Assembly: GCA_017430235.1 (NCBI GenBank)
Contig: JAFRNH010000049.1
Span: 1 to 43,016 of the forward strand
Length of the DNA: 43,016 bases
DNA from: Paludibacteraceae bacterium
GTDB taxonomy: Bacteria > Bacteroidota > Bacteroidia > Bacteroidales > Paludibacteraceae
Direction: 5' to 3'
Shown here: piece after piece, positions 33,866 through 42,107 of the stretch
How positions within the stretch are numbered: position 1 is the stretch's first letter
Layout of the letters: every line of letters starts with the position of its first letter
Position numbers and translations under genes: made by a program
Notes under the pieces: model-generated
Seen by the model: the letters and a program-made list of their open reading frames with translations, nothing else
What the model was told of the DNA's origin: nothing
Database searches by the model: none

Positions 33866-35800
33866 CTATCGTTTAATAAACTTAATCCGATTTCCATCCG
33901 CTGTGACAACCACATAAACCTCGTCCTTGCGGATATCCCCGACATGTAGCGAATGACCTTTTAAATCATAATAGTGTACATTCTCAAGTGTTTGTAAATC
34001 AGCATCTGTAAAGACTATGTTTACTCCTGTTGGATCATATACCTCAAATTTTAACCAATCTATGTTGATGTAGCTTCCAACAATCTGTATCTTTATTATA
34101 TGCTCTCCTCTCTCTAATCGTGTTCTGCATACCGGCACCTCCTTGTATTCACTCCAATCTTCACTTACCTGTGGTATCGTATACGAGTCTGTGATCAACT
34201 GTCCATCCACATACAACTGGAAGCCATCCAATTCATTTGAGTTGGACACATTGGTCGTAACAATATATTCATCTGTATCAGACACGTTAACTGTATATTC
34301 CAACCACTCACCTTTTTCCGTATATCCTACAGCATATCCTTCGCCTGCCGTCACGATGTCAACACCCTCTGTACGATATGCACCGCCTTTGTTCTCTGTA
34401 TCATTATCAAAATAAGAGAATCCTTGTCCGGCTTCATCAAAATTCTCTGCTTCTATCACTCCAGGTATCGTCGCCGCCACATTGTTATACGGATATTGAG
34501 GCACGTTCAATGCCGTCAACAAGACACGGTATCCATACAACTTACTCTCAATCTTCACAGGTACCGTCAGACCCGATCCATCCACCGACATATCTGTCTC
34601 TGAGATCAAATCTGTCGAAGAGACAGGAGTATCCTTACTTTTCCACGTCACACGTTCAATTTTAACATGCACTTTCCCTCCTAAGAAGTCTGGCAATTTA
34701 CTGAACACCACATTCACATCACCTTCTGTATTTCCTCCCAACACAAGCGATGCACAATACTGTTTTCTGTCCACAGCTGCAAATCCATCCACTCCATCAC
34801 TCTTATCATTCGGAGGTGTCACCATTGCCATGTATCCCTCCATATCGCCATACCACTTGTACAACCACCATCCGCCACCTTTCTCATTGTTGGCTGTCAA
34901 CAAACTACCTAAACGACCTGGTAGATTGGTGAACCACCACGATATAGTGGCACTCTCCACATTGTTACGCTCAAATTTGGCAATGAAAGGTACAGAATAC
35001 CCTGGACATCCCTCATATTTCTTTTTATCTTCACCAGCTCCTGCACAATACTCATTGATACATAATGGATAGGTAGTAGGAAGTCCCAACTCCTGTTCTA
35101 TCTTATGAACATCCTCAACTGCTCCTATAAAGCCTTCGCTACCCCACTGATGCCAACAAATCAAATCTGGCATACAATTGTTTTGTTTGCAATAGCGAAG
35201 GAAACTTCTCATCTTATTACCATCATAATAAGAAATACATGGACCCACAATCTTAGTACCAGGGTCTTTTTGACGAATCAAATCATAGGTTGGTTTCCAA
35301 ACTGTCGTATTCAAATCTCCATTCGAATTGTTCCACGTACCGTCTGGTTCGTTCCATATTACATAGCTGTCAATATTATCATAACCGCCATTCACCTTCT
35401 TGTCCAAATACTTACTCACTGAATTCAACCACGACTGTTGACCCGGCCATCGATAAGGCCAATTAGGAAGCAAATCGGGAAAGGTGATCTGCACCTTGGC
35501 CGTTGTTCCTTTTAATCGCTCTGCCGCAATAAAACCATCTCCAAAAGGGTGCTGATTGCCCGACCCACCTTCTGGTGGCAAGCAAAACAAATTACACTTT
35601 AATGGAGCTACCAATCCGGGGATATCACTAGGGAGTGTCTCTGTCAACCCGTAAAGGGAGCCAGAAGCACAATGAGTCACAGGACGAATACTATCTGTCA
35701 AATCGACCTTCAGTGTTGCTGCAGAATAAGCTCCTTGTACAGAGGCCATGACTAGCAACATCGAAAAAAACTTTTTTAACTTACAATCTAAATATTTCAT
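33866..35800 (-). CDS. GH39-like glycosidase with CBM6 (downstream paralogue)
   Basis: 644 residues with signal peptide. The catalytic part (about 30-430) looks like a clan GH-A barrel of the GH39 type: acid/base E151 in VIWNEPDGTW, nucleophile E250 in LCINEYCAG, plus CWHQWGSEG and ISWWFTNLPGR. Residues 445-588 are a CBM6 domain (PGVIEAENFDEAGQGFSYFD, VGYTEKGEWLEYTVNV, GSYINIDWLKFEV). The last 40 residues (HYYDLKGHSLHVG ... NRIKFIK) resemble a degenerate C-terminal tail without the YPNP motif. The enzyme should be exported and act on a plant or animal heteropolysaccharide; substrate unknown. It is a close paralogue of the gene upstream. Confidence 0.75.
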   Translation of the reverse strand: MKYLDCKLKKFFSMLLVMASVQGAYSAATLKVDLTDSIRPVTHCASGSLYGLTETLPSDIPGLVAPLKCNLFCLPPEGGSGNQHPFGDGFIAAERLKGTTAKVQITFPDLLPNWPYRWPGQQSWLNSVSKYLDKKVNGGYDNIDSYVIWNEPDGTWNNSNGDLNTTVWKPTYDLIRQKDPGTKIVGPCISYYDGNKMRSFLRYCKQNNCMPDLICWHQWGSEGFIGAVEDVHKIEQELGLPTTYPLCINEYCAGAGEDKKKYEGCPGYSVPFIAKFERNNVESATISWWFTNLPGRLGSLLTANNEKGGGWWLYKWYGDMEGYMAMVTPPNDKSDGVDGFAAVDRKQYCASLVLGGNTEGDVNVVFSKLPDFLGGKVHVKIERVTWKSKDTPVSSTDLISETDMSVDGSGLTVPVKIESKLYGYRVLLTALNVPQYPYNNVAATIPGVIEAENFDEAGQGFSYFDNDTENKGGAYRTEGVDIVTAGEGYAVGYTEKGEWLEYTVNVSDTDEYIVTTNVSNSNELDGFQLYVDGQLITDSYTIPQVSEDWSEYKEVPVCRTRLERGEHIIKIQIVGSYINIDWLKFEVYDPTGVNIVFTDADLQTLENVHYYDLKGHSLHVGDIRKDEVYVVVTADGNRIKFIKR

Positions 35801-35846
35801 GGTTTTTTATAAATTAATATTTCACACAGTTCTTTAAAAACAATGT

Positions 35847-35854
35847 CAAAATTA
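35847..35854 (-). promoter_or_regulatory. -7 promoter box for the downstream GH39-like gene
   Basis: Minus strand reads TAATTTTG, 46 bases before the ATG at 35800. The same box precedes the upstream paralogue, so each gene seems to have its own promoter. Confidence 0.6.
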
Positions 35855-35923
35855 GAAGCTATAAGGGCTTTCACGCTATAATTAATCATCCGTCTTCCAT
35901 AACTTTTGTTTCATTTCTTCAAT

Positions 35924-35963
35924 GTGGCGAAGAGTCATACTAATGCTGACGACTCCCCGCCAC
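35924..35963. other. two-part inverted repeat between the GH39-like genes
   Basis: GTGGCG (35924-35929) pairs with CGCCAC (35958-35963), and inside it GAGTC (35932-35936) pairs with GACTC (35951-35955), separated by two-base bulges. It lies after the stop of the upstream gene. No T-run follows on either strand, so a terminator function is possible but not of the standard kind. Confidence 0.5.
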
Positions 35964-35986
35964 TTCACCATAAAAAACAATCATTA

Positions 35987-37918
35987 TTACTTCAGATAAC
36001 TAAATGTCAACTTCTTAGCATAGAGTTTCACTCCTTTCTTATTTTGTCTAACGACGATACATGGTTTCACACCACCCATTTCATTCGATTTCAACCTAAT
36101 TCCGTTTAAATCATAATAGTGATTTTCTTCCAGTGCCTCATCATCAGGATGAATGATATTCAAATCTGTCGAGTTTGCTTTTTCAAACCGCAACCAATCG
36201 ATATTCACATAGCTTCCCACAATCTCTATTTTCAGTTCATGGGTACCCTCTTCCAATCGAGTCGTCAGAATAAGTATCTCTTCATACGCGCTCCAATCTT
36301 CACTCACTTGTGGAATCATGTAATCATCTGTCAATTCCCTTCCATCAAGGAAGAGTCGAAAGCCCTCCAACTCTGAAGAATTAGAGATATTAGCAGTGAT
36401 TTCATATACATCTGTAGCATCAACCTGAATAGTATATTCCATCCACTCACCTTTCTCCGTATAACCAACGGCGTAGCCAGTTCCACCCTGCACGACATCC
36501 ACACCATCTGTACGATATTCACCACCTTTGTTCTCCGTCTCATTATCCATATAAGAGAAACCCTGACCTGCTACATCATAATCCTCAGCCTCAACAATAC
36601 CTGGAATAAGGAAAGGTTCTCCTCTATATGGAGTCTGTGGGACATCCAACGGTGTCATATAAATTCGATAGGCATAAAACTGACTTTCAATTTTCACCGG
36701 AATGGTTAGGGTCGTTCCATTCAGCACAACATCCGTCTCCGAAATCAAATCAGTAGATGCCACGGGGGTATCTTTATCTTTCCATGTCACTCTCTCGATT
36801 TTAACATGGACCTTTCCTCCTAAGAAAGCAGGCACTTTGGAGAAAGCAACATTCACATCCCCCACGGAATTACCACCTAAAATGACGGAAACATAATTGT
36901 TCTTTTTATCCACCGCTGCGAAACCGTCCACCTTATCACTCTTATCATTCGGAGGGGTCACCCTTGCCATGTAACCCGTCATGTCTCCATACCATTTGTA
37001 TAGCCACCATCCGCCACCTTTCTCATTGTTGGCAGTAAGCAAGCTACCTAAGCGACCCGGCAAACTAGTGAACCACCACGAAATCATAGCACTTTCCACC
37101 TTATTGCGTTCAAACTTAGCAATAAATGGAACAGAGACACCCGGACATCCCTCGTAGGTGTGTGTCTCCGATGAATATTCATTGATAGACAAAGGATGCT
37201 CTTTCATACCATATTTTTTCTCCAATGAGCGAAGGTTTTCGAGGGCTCCAATGAAACCAGCACTTCCCCATTGATGCCAACAAATAACATCTGGTTCACA
37301 ATTATTATTCTTACAATATTGCAGGAACTTATCCATTCGCGTAGAATTGTAATAGGCAAAAGAGGGACCAATAATTTTAGCATTCGGATCTAATTTTCGA
37401 ATCAGTTCATACGTAGGTTTCCACAAAGAAGAGTGAAAATCTCCGTTCGAGTCTTGCCATGTACCATACGGTTCATTCCATATCTCGTACCCATCAAAAT
37501 TAGTATATCCCGAATTTAATTTCTTTTGAATGATTTGAGTGACACTACTCTCCCAAGAACTCCATCCTGGCCATCTGTAAGGCCATCCAGGCAGGATGTC
37601 AGCAAGTCGTATCTGCACCTTTCCCGTAGTACCTTGCAATCTTTTTGCAACATCAAAAGCATCTCCTATAGGCTGTTGATGTCCATTTCCACTAATGGCA
37701 GGCTGCACATACACATTACCTTTTAAAGAAGCCACCAAACCTGTTATATCTCTAGGCAAATCAGCTGTTATTCCATATAGTGCACCTGAAGCGCAATGGG
37801 TAGCCGGACGTATACTATCCGTCAAATCCACCTTCAATGTTTCCACAGAAAAAACATTCTCTATAGTAACTGAAGCAAACAAGGTGCAGATGATAAAAAT
37901 CCTAATAATATTCTTCAT
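35987..37918 (-). CDS. GH39-like glycosidase with CBM6 (upstream paralogue)
   Basis: 643 residues from the ATG at 37918, which gives a signal peptide (MKNIIRIFIICTLFASVTIE); a GTG at 37948 falls inside the promoter box and is rejected. Same layout as the next gene: GH39-like barrel with acid/base in EIWNEPYGTW and nucleophile in LSINEYSSET, then CBM6 (PGIVEAEDYDVAGQGFSYMD, VGYTEKGEWMEYTIQV, GSYVNIDWLRFE) and a tail (HYYDLNGIRLKS). Long blocks such as NNEKGGGWWLYKWYGDM are identical between the two, so they come from a tandem duplication. The regions right after the signal peptide and the nucleophile loop differ most, so substrate preference may differ. Confidence 0.75.
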   Translation of the reverse strand: MKNIIRIFIICTLFASVTIENVFSVETLKVDLTDSIRPATHCASGALYGITADLPRDITGLVASLKGNVYVQPAISGNGHQQPIGDAFDVAKRLQGTTGKVQIRLADILPGWPYRWPGWSSWESSVTQIIQKKLNSGYTNFDGYEIWNEPYGTWQDSNGDFHSSLWKPTYELIRKLDPNAKIIGPSFAYYNSTRMDKFLQYCKNNNCEPDVICWHQWGSAGFIGALENLRSLEKKYGMKEHPLSINEYSSETHTYEGCPGVSVPFIAKFERNKVESAMISWWFTSLPGRLGSLLTANNEKGGGWWLYKWYGDMTGYMARVTPPNDKSDKVDGFAAVDKKNNYVSVILGGNSVGDVNVAFSKVPAFLGGKVHVKIERVTWKDKDTPVASTDLISETDVVLNGTTLTIPVKIESQFYAYRIYMTPLDVPQTPYRGEPFLIPGIVEAEDYDVAGQGFSYMDNETENKGGEYRTDGVDVVQGGTGYAVGYTEKGEWMEYTIQVDATDVYEITANISNSSELEGFRLFLDGRELTDDYMIPQVSEDWSAYEEILILTTRLEEGTHELKIEIVGSYVNIDWLRFEKANSTDLNIIHPDDEALEENHYYDLNGIRLKSNEMGGVKPCIVVRQNKKGVKLYAKKLTFSYLK

Positions 37919-37947
37919 GACAGTTTTAATTTTATGATTTCCTGTCA

Positions 37948-37955
37948 CAAAATTA
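37948..37955 (-). promoter_or_regulatory. -7 promoter box for the upstream GH39-like gene
   Basis: Minus strand reads TAATTTTG, identical to the box of the downstream paralogue, 29 bases before the ATG at 37918. Confidence 0.6.
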
Positions 37956-38053
37956 GAATGGAGAAATAGCTAAAATTTATGATTTTTTGTGCTTCCAATA
38001 CGATTTTTGTTTCAAATGTCCTATATAACCCAATATTCAATATGAAAAATTGT

Positions 38054-38111
38054 TCAATTTGAATTCAACATAAATACACAAAAGCGGCATATGAATTTGA
38101 CAAATTCATAT
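38054..38111. promoter_or_regulatory. cluster of short palindromes upstream of the GH39-like genes
   Basis: TTCAATTTGAA (38054-38064), TTGAATTCAA (38060-38069) and ATATGAATTTG-A-CAAATTCATAT (38089-38111) all share the TTGAA/GAATTTG motif. The last one spans the stop codon of the LRR gene. They could be operator sites for the GH39-like promoter about 100 bases away; AT-richness makes chance palindromes possible. Confidence 0.35.
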
Positions 38112-41100
38112 AAAACATTTATAATCAACTAGTTTTATCTTCTTTTTCAAATATTGGTCCAATTCCTTGCACAAAGCATCGTCATCACAATATATTTTTT
38201 TGTAACGAGAGACATGGCGGCGCTTCAAAAGGCCTTCTTTCATCATGTATCGCACAGCACTTTTGCTTGCATTAGATTCATAGTTATTGTATTTCTCGTG
38301 TTCCCTTGACAAATCCTCCAAATGACGATCTAAGAACATATACTGTCTAGAGCCTGAAGTCGACCACATGTGTGCCAATGACTTCAAAAACACCCATGGA
38401 AAGCATACAACGTATAAAAAGCAATTAACTATTCTTAGCAATAAAATATATAGGTAATAAAAGAACGTCACAAAGAACGGTGTGCGACGCATCAAGCGTC
38501 TCAGTAGTTTTCGATTGCGATCTACCGTCTCTTCCCTGTACGCATACCCCATCTCCATGCCCTTGCAGAAGTCATTCACCATTTTATGGAACATGGCTGG
38601 TCGCTTTATCTGCGACAAGTCTCCATTCCACAAAACCGTTTGCTGGCAATCATTCCATTCATTCCATATACTACGGTACAAGTTATCGTTCATTTCATAT
38701 ATCAGGTATTCTCCAAGCAAGGTCAACGTCTCTCCCGAGCGATCACGACAATCCTCCTTCCAACAAGAATCGGTTATTATCGTAGAGCCAGAGAGGTGAT
38801 GCACATTGGCTGGGATCACCCAATTATGGATGTCGCAGCCAGAAAAGGCTGACTCTCCAATATATTTCAAATTATCTGGCAGATCGATGTGGGAAAGAGC
38901 AGTACAACCCGCAAATGTACCACTCTCGATACAAGAAACAAATGCAGGCCATTTAAACGTCTGAAAGGCACAATCACTAAAGGCTTCCGATCCTATATAT
39001 TGCAGAGTGTCAGGCATGTGAATCTCCGAAAGGTTTGTACAACCCATAAACGCCCTATCACCAATTCGAGTAAGCGTCGATGGCAAATGAACACTTTTGA
39101 TCTCTTTATGTCCTTTGAATGCATCTTCCCCAATGCTATATATTCCCTCAGGGATCATAACAGACTCATCATATTTCCGTTTCGCACGTAAGAGTGTACC
39201 CGCAAAGATTTCAAACATAGAGTCCTTATTCGCCTCTTTGATCTCCCGAATAAGCGGTGTGCCTTCGAACATACTCTTTTGGAACAAAGCTCCTTGTCCA
39301 CTGAAATAGGTGAGACGTCCGCACCGAGAAAACAACTCTTCCGGCATCTCTTGCGGATTCGCCAAGAAAGTTACCTTCTCAAGTTTTTCACAAGAGGCAA
39401 AACAGTTTCTCCCTATCCATTTAACAGTGGATGGAATCACCACCTCTTCCAAATATGAGGTTGAAAATGCTTCCTCCCCAATATCAATTAATCCCTCTGG
39501 AAGATCCATCTTCCGTACTTTCACGTCATAGAATGCCTCTCTTCCGATAGATTTAAGATTCTTAGGAATGTTGATTTCATGAAGATTTCTACAAGGGAAA
39601 AAAGCACCATCTTCAATCTCCTCCACGCTATCTGGCAACACCACCTTCCGTAGGAACCGACAAGAGGAGAATGCCCGTTGTCCAATCTTTTTCACTCCCT
39701 CTGGAATGATGGCCACGATGATATCTTCTCGATCTTGATACGCTCCATACTCAATACTATATGATTGCGGCACTTGTAAGATAATCGGTTTCTCTTTCGC
39801 AGCATCTTCCCCCGGCAGAGCGTTGTCATAGACTTCAGTTCCCTCTGGAATCTGCACATCTGTCAGATTGCCACAATCATCGAAAACAGAAGCATAAATA
39901 TGCTCCAACGACGAAGGCAACTCCACATGGCAAAGCGAGCAACATCCTCTAAATGTTGCAAAATAGAGGGCATCAATTCCTTCTGGAATGACAATCTCTT
40001 CCAACGAAGCACAATACTCAAAAGCATGTGCATATATATTCTTAAGGCTCTTGGGGAGTATCACCCGTTTTAAAAACGAACAATACGAAAAAGCACCATA
40101 CCCTATTGTTTCCACACCCTCTTCGATAATCACTTCTGTGATATCTATGTTTCCATGAAAGGCATATCCTGAGATTTCCTTCACTCCATTAACATGAACC
40201 GTACCTTTGCAAGCCTTACCATCCTGAAGAAAATCATTAATCACGACAAGCCCCTTCTCCTGCTGTTCCCTCAGCCATGGTGTATTCTTGAATATTTCTT
40301 TCCCTATTGGCAATGTTTTATCCTTCGGAAAGACCACACTCTTCAAAGAGGTGCAATCTTCAAACATGTAATCACCAAGCGAAGAATTCAAACTATCAGG
40401 CAACTCCACATGCTCGAGAGAGACGCAACCATAAAATGCTCTATAAGAGATGTGTTCCATCGTATTAGGGAAAACAATCTTTGTCAATCTCGTACAATTC
40501 TTAAACGCCCCAGGACCAATTTCTCTAATTCCCTGGGGAATAACCAACTCACCACTGCAACCTCTACCATCCACTACACAATCGCCAATGATGGTCAGTC
40601 TATGCTCCTTCCTATCTTTATTGACCAAGGCTGTGTTTTCCAAGGCATCTTCATACAAGGGAGAATAAGTCAGTTGATCTATTTCGACACGCTCTAATGA
40701 GGTACAGTCTGCGAAAGACCTTTCTCCGATGTATTCCACTATATTGGTCATAAAGAAACTTTTCAAAGAGGAACACTCTTCAAAAGCAGAATCACCAATT
40801 GTAATTAGGCTAATAGGTAGTGTTATCGACGTCAATGCTTTGCATCTTCTGAAGGCTTCGTCTTGGATCTCCTTCAATTGATTTCCAAGAGTGACGTCTT
40901 TTAACTTTGTGCAACCATCAAAACATCTTGTTGGAATCACTTCTAAGCTATCAGGGAGTGTCACCATCCTTAATTTCGGACAGTCCTGAAATGCCTCCTC
41001 CTCTAAGGCGGTTAATCCCTCTGGAAGGCAGATTTCCTTCAATTCCTGACATTCGTAAAAAGCACGTTCTTCAATTTTACAGAGAGATTTCGGAAATTGC

Positions 41101-41210
41101 ACCTGCACAAAATCCCGGTTATATTCAAACGCTTTTTTTTCTATCACCGTAACCCCTTCAGGTATAATCAGCTTTTTATTTTCTATTTTATATTCCATAT
41201 CCCGTTTCAT
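38106..41210 (-). CDS. large leucine-rich-repeat (BspA/LRR_5) protein with C-terminal membrane segment
   Basis: 1034 residues. About the first 880 are LRR_5/BspA-type repeats of ~23 residues with the pattern LxxIxLPxxLxxIxxxAFxxCxxL. There is no signal peptide: the protein begins MKRDMEYKIENKKLIIPEG. Near residue 905-945 one or two hydrophobic segments occur (FFVTFFYYLYILLLRIVNCF, then VVCFPWVFLKSLAHMW), followed by a charged C-terminal part of about 90 residues. So the repeats would stay in the cytoplasm or be presented by an unusual route, unlike the secreted BspA adhesins. It begins 15 bases after the J-domain gene. Function unknown. Confidence 0.8.
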   Translation of the reverse strand: MKRDMEYKIENKKLIIPEGVTVIEKKAFEYNRDFVQVQFPKSLCKIEERAFYECQELKEICLPEGLTALEEEAFQDCPKLRMVTLPDSLEVIPTRCFDGCTKLKDVTLGNQLKEIQDEAFRRCKALTSITLPISLITIGDSAFEECSSLKSFFMTNIVEYIGERSFADCTSLERVEIDQLTYSPLYEDALENTALVNKDRKEHRLTIIGDCVVDGRGCSGELVIPQGIREIGPGAFKNCTRLTKIVFPNTMEHISYRAFYGCVSLEHVELPDSLNSSLGDYMFEDCTSLKSVVFPKDKTLPIGKEIFKNTPWLREQQEKGLVVINDFLQDGKACKGTVHVNGVKEISGYAFHGNIDITEVIIEEGVETIGYGAFSYCSFLKRVILPKSLKNIYAHAFEYCASLEEIVIPEGIDALYFATFRGCCSLCHVELPSSLEHIYASVFDDCGNLTDVQIPEGTEVYDNALPGEDAAKEKPIILQVPQSYSIEYGAYQDREDIIVAIIPEGVKKIGQRAFSSCRFLRKVVLPDSVEEIEDGAFFPCRNLHEINIPKNLKSIGREAFYDVKVRKMDLPEGLIDIGEEAFSTSYLEEVVIPSTVKWIGRNCFASCEKLEKVTFLANPQEMPEELFSRCGRLTYFSGQGALFQKSMFEGTPLIREIKEANKDSMFEIFAGTLLRAKRKYDESVMIPEGIYSIGEDAFKGHKEIKSVHLPSTLTRIGDRAFMGCTNLSEIHMPDTLQYIGSEAFSDCAFQTFKWPAFVSCIESGTFAGCTALSHIDLPDNLKYIGESAFSGCDIHNWVIPANVHHLSGSTIITDSCWKEDCRDRSGETLTLLGEYLIYEMNDNLYRSIWNEWNDCQQTVLWNGDLSQIKRPAMFHKMVNDFCKGMEMGYAYREETVDRNRKLLRRLMRRTPFFVTFFYYLYILLLRIVNCFLYVVCFPWVFLKSLAHMWSTSGSRQYMFLDRHLEDLSREHEKYNNYESNASKSAVRYMMKEGLLKRRHVSRYKKIYCDDDALCKELDQYLKKKIKLVDYKCFI

Positions 41211-41217
41211 TCTTATT

Positions 41218-41233
41218 AGTGAGTTCTACAAAT
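41218..41233 (+). repeat. possible dispersed repeat copy G
   Basis: AGTGAGTTCTACAAAT at the junction of the J-domain and LRR genes; 13 of 16 positions match copy A. It overlaps the last codons of the J-domain gene, so chance similarity is possible. Confidence 0.3.
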
Positions 41234-42083
41234 TTTTAATTTTACATATCAGCTGATAAGCTTCCGTCACTTGACGGAAATAGACAATCGATTCTTCTAT
41301 CTCTTTTGGAGATGAATCAGGCGGCAAGCGATCTGGGTGATATTTTTTCGCCAAAGCACGATAAGAGTCCTTGACTTCCTGATCAGTTGCCTCTGGTTTT
41401 AGATTGAGAATGGCAAAGGCCTGCGCCGACAGACTGCTTTCAATACATTTCTGATTATTAATATTCTCCTCCTTTTTACATTCATATTGATACTCCAATT
41501 GTGTGATGTCCCACTCGTCTATCAACGTATGTTTGGCGAATGCCTCCAACAGTGAGCGTTGCTGGTCGTTCACACCACCATTCAGAAAGGCGGTCTTAAA
41601 CAGATACTCCAGCAACTCCAATCTGGCCTCATACGACATCCTTGTTTTTAGAATGGAAATAGCATAGATCCGATAGTTTGATTTGTATTTCCCCGATTTA
41701 TTTCGCAATAAATGCTCCATTCTATCGGCATCCTCATAAATCGGGAATATGAAACGTGAATGTTGGAATCTTTTTCGGAAATAGGTGGTTGCCACCTCAA
41801 GTTCCGCCTCCGTCACAGTCTCTTTACATCTGATCAGTTTGTCAAAAACAGCCACGACGGCAATAATGCCATCTTTATATAAACTATACTCAGTAAGGTC
41901 ATAAATCCCCTTTGGGAAAATATCACCCTCACTATCCTTTTTGAAGGATTTTATTTTTCTCTCTGTTTTTAATATTGCCGGAATGGTAATAATGGAGAAA
42001 ATTCTAACGAATATTTTGAAGAATATAACTGCTCCAAAAGCTATATATAGGAGCCACATCATTATATCTTCAAATATCTCCAT
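41226..42083 (-). CDS. membrane-anchored TerB/J-domain protein (DjlA-like)
   Basis: 285 residues. One or two N-terminal membrane segments (about 8-37, MMWLLYIAFGAVIFFKIFV) are followed by a TerB-like helical region (about 70-200: GIIAVVAVFDKLIR ... LEYLFKTAFLNGGVNDQQRSLL) and a C-terminal J domain (221-283) with the HPD triad H249-P250-D251 in AKKYHPDRLPP. The layout is that of DjlA, an inner-membrane DnaK co-chaperone. It sits between hisIE and the LRR protein, only 15 bases from the latter, so a joint function with that protein is likely but not shown. Confidence 0.88.
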   Translation of the reverse strand: MEIFEDIMMWLLYIAFGAVIFFKIFVRIFSIITIPAILKTERKIKSFKKDSEGDIFPKGIYDLTEYSLYKDGIIAVVAVFDKLIRCKETVTEAELEVATTYFRKRFQHSRFIFPIYEDADRMEHLLRNKSGKYKSNYRIYAISILKTRMSYEARLELLEYLFKTAFLNGGVNDQQRSLLEAFAKHTLIDEWDITQLEYQYECKKEENINNQKCIESSLSAQAFAILNLKPEATDQEVKDSYRALAKKYHPDRLPPDSSPKEIEESIVYFRQVTEAYQLICKIKNL

Positions 42084-42107
42084 TCTCCCCCCTTAATTGT
42101 TTAAAAG

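Noticed and set aside
35900-35925. Ten-codon minus-strand frame MKQKLWKTDD between the GH39-like genes
   Set aside because: Too short, no promoter or conserved feature; more likely part of an untranslated end.
38106-41210. Tandem repeats at DNA level or a CRISPR-like array in the LRR gene
   Set aside because: Repeats are at protein level only; the DNA of the units has diverged and the frame is open throughout.
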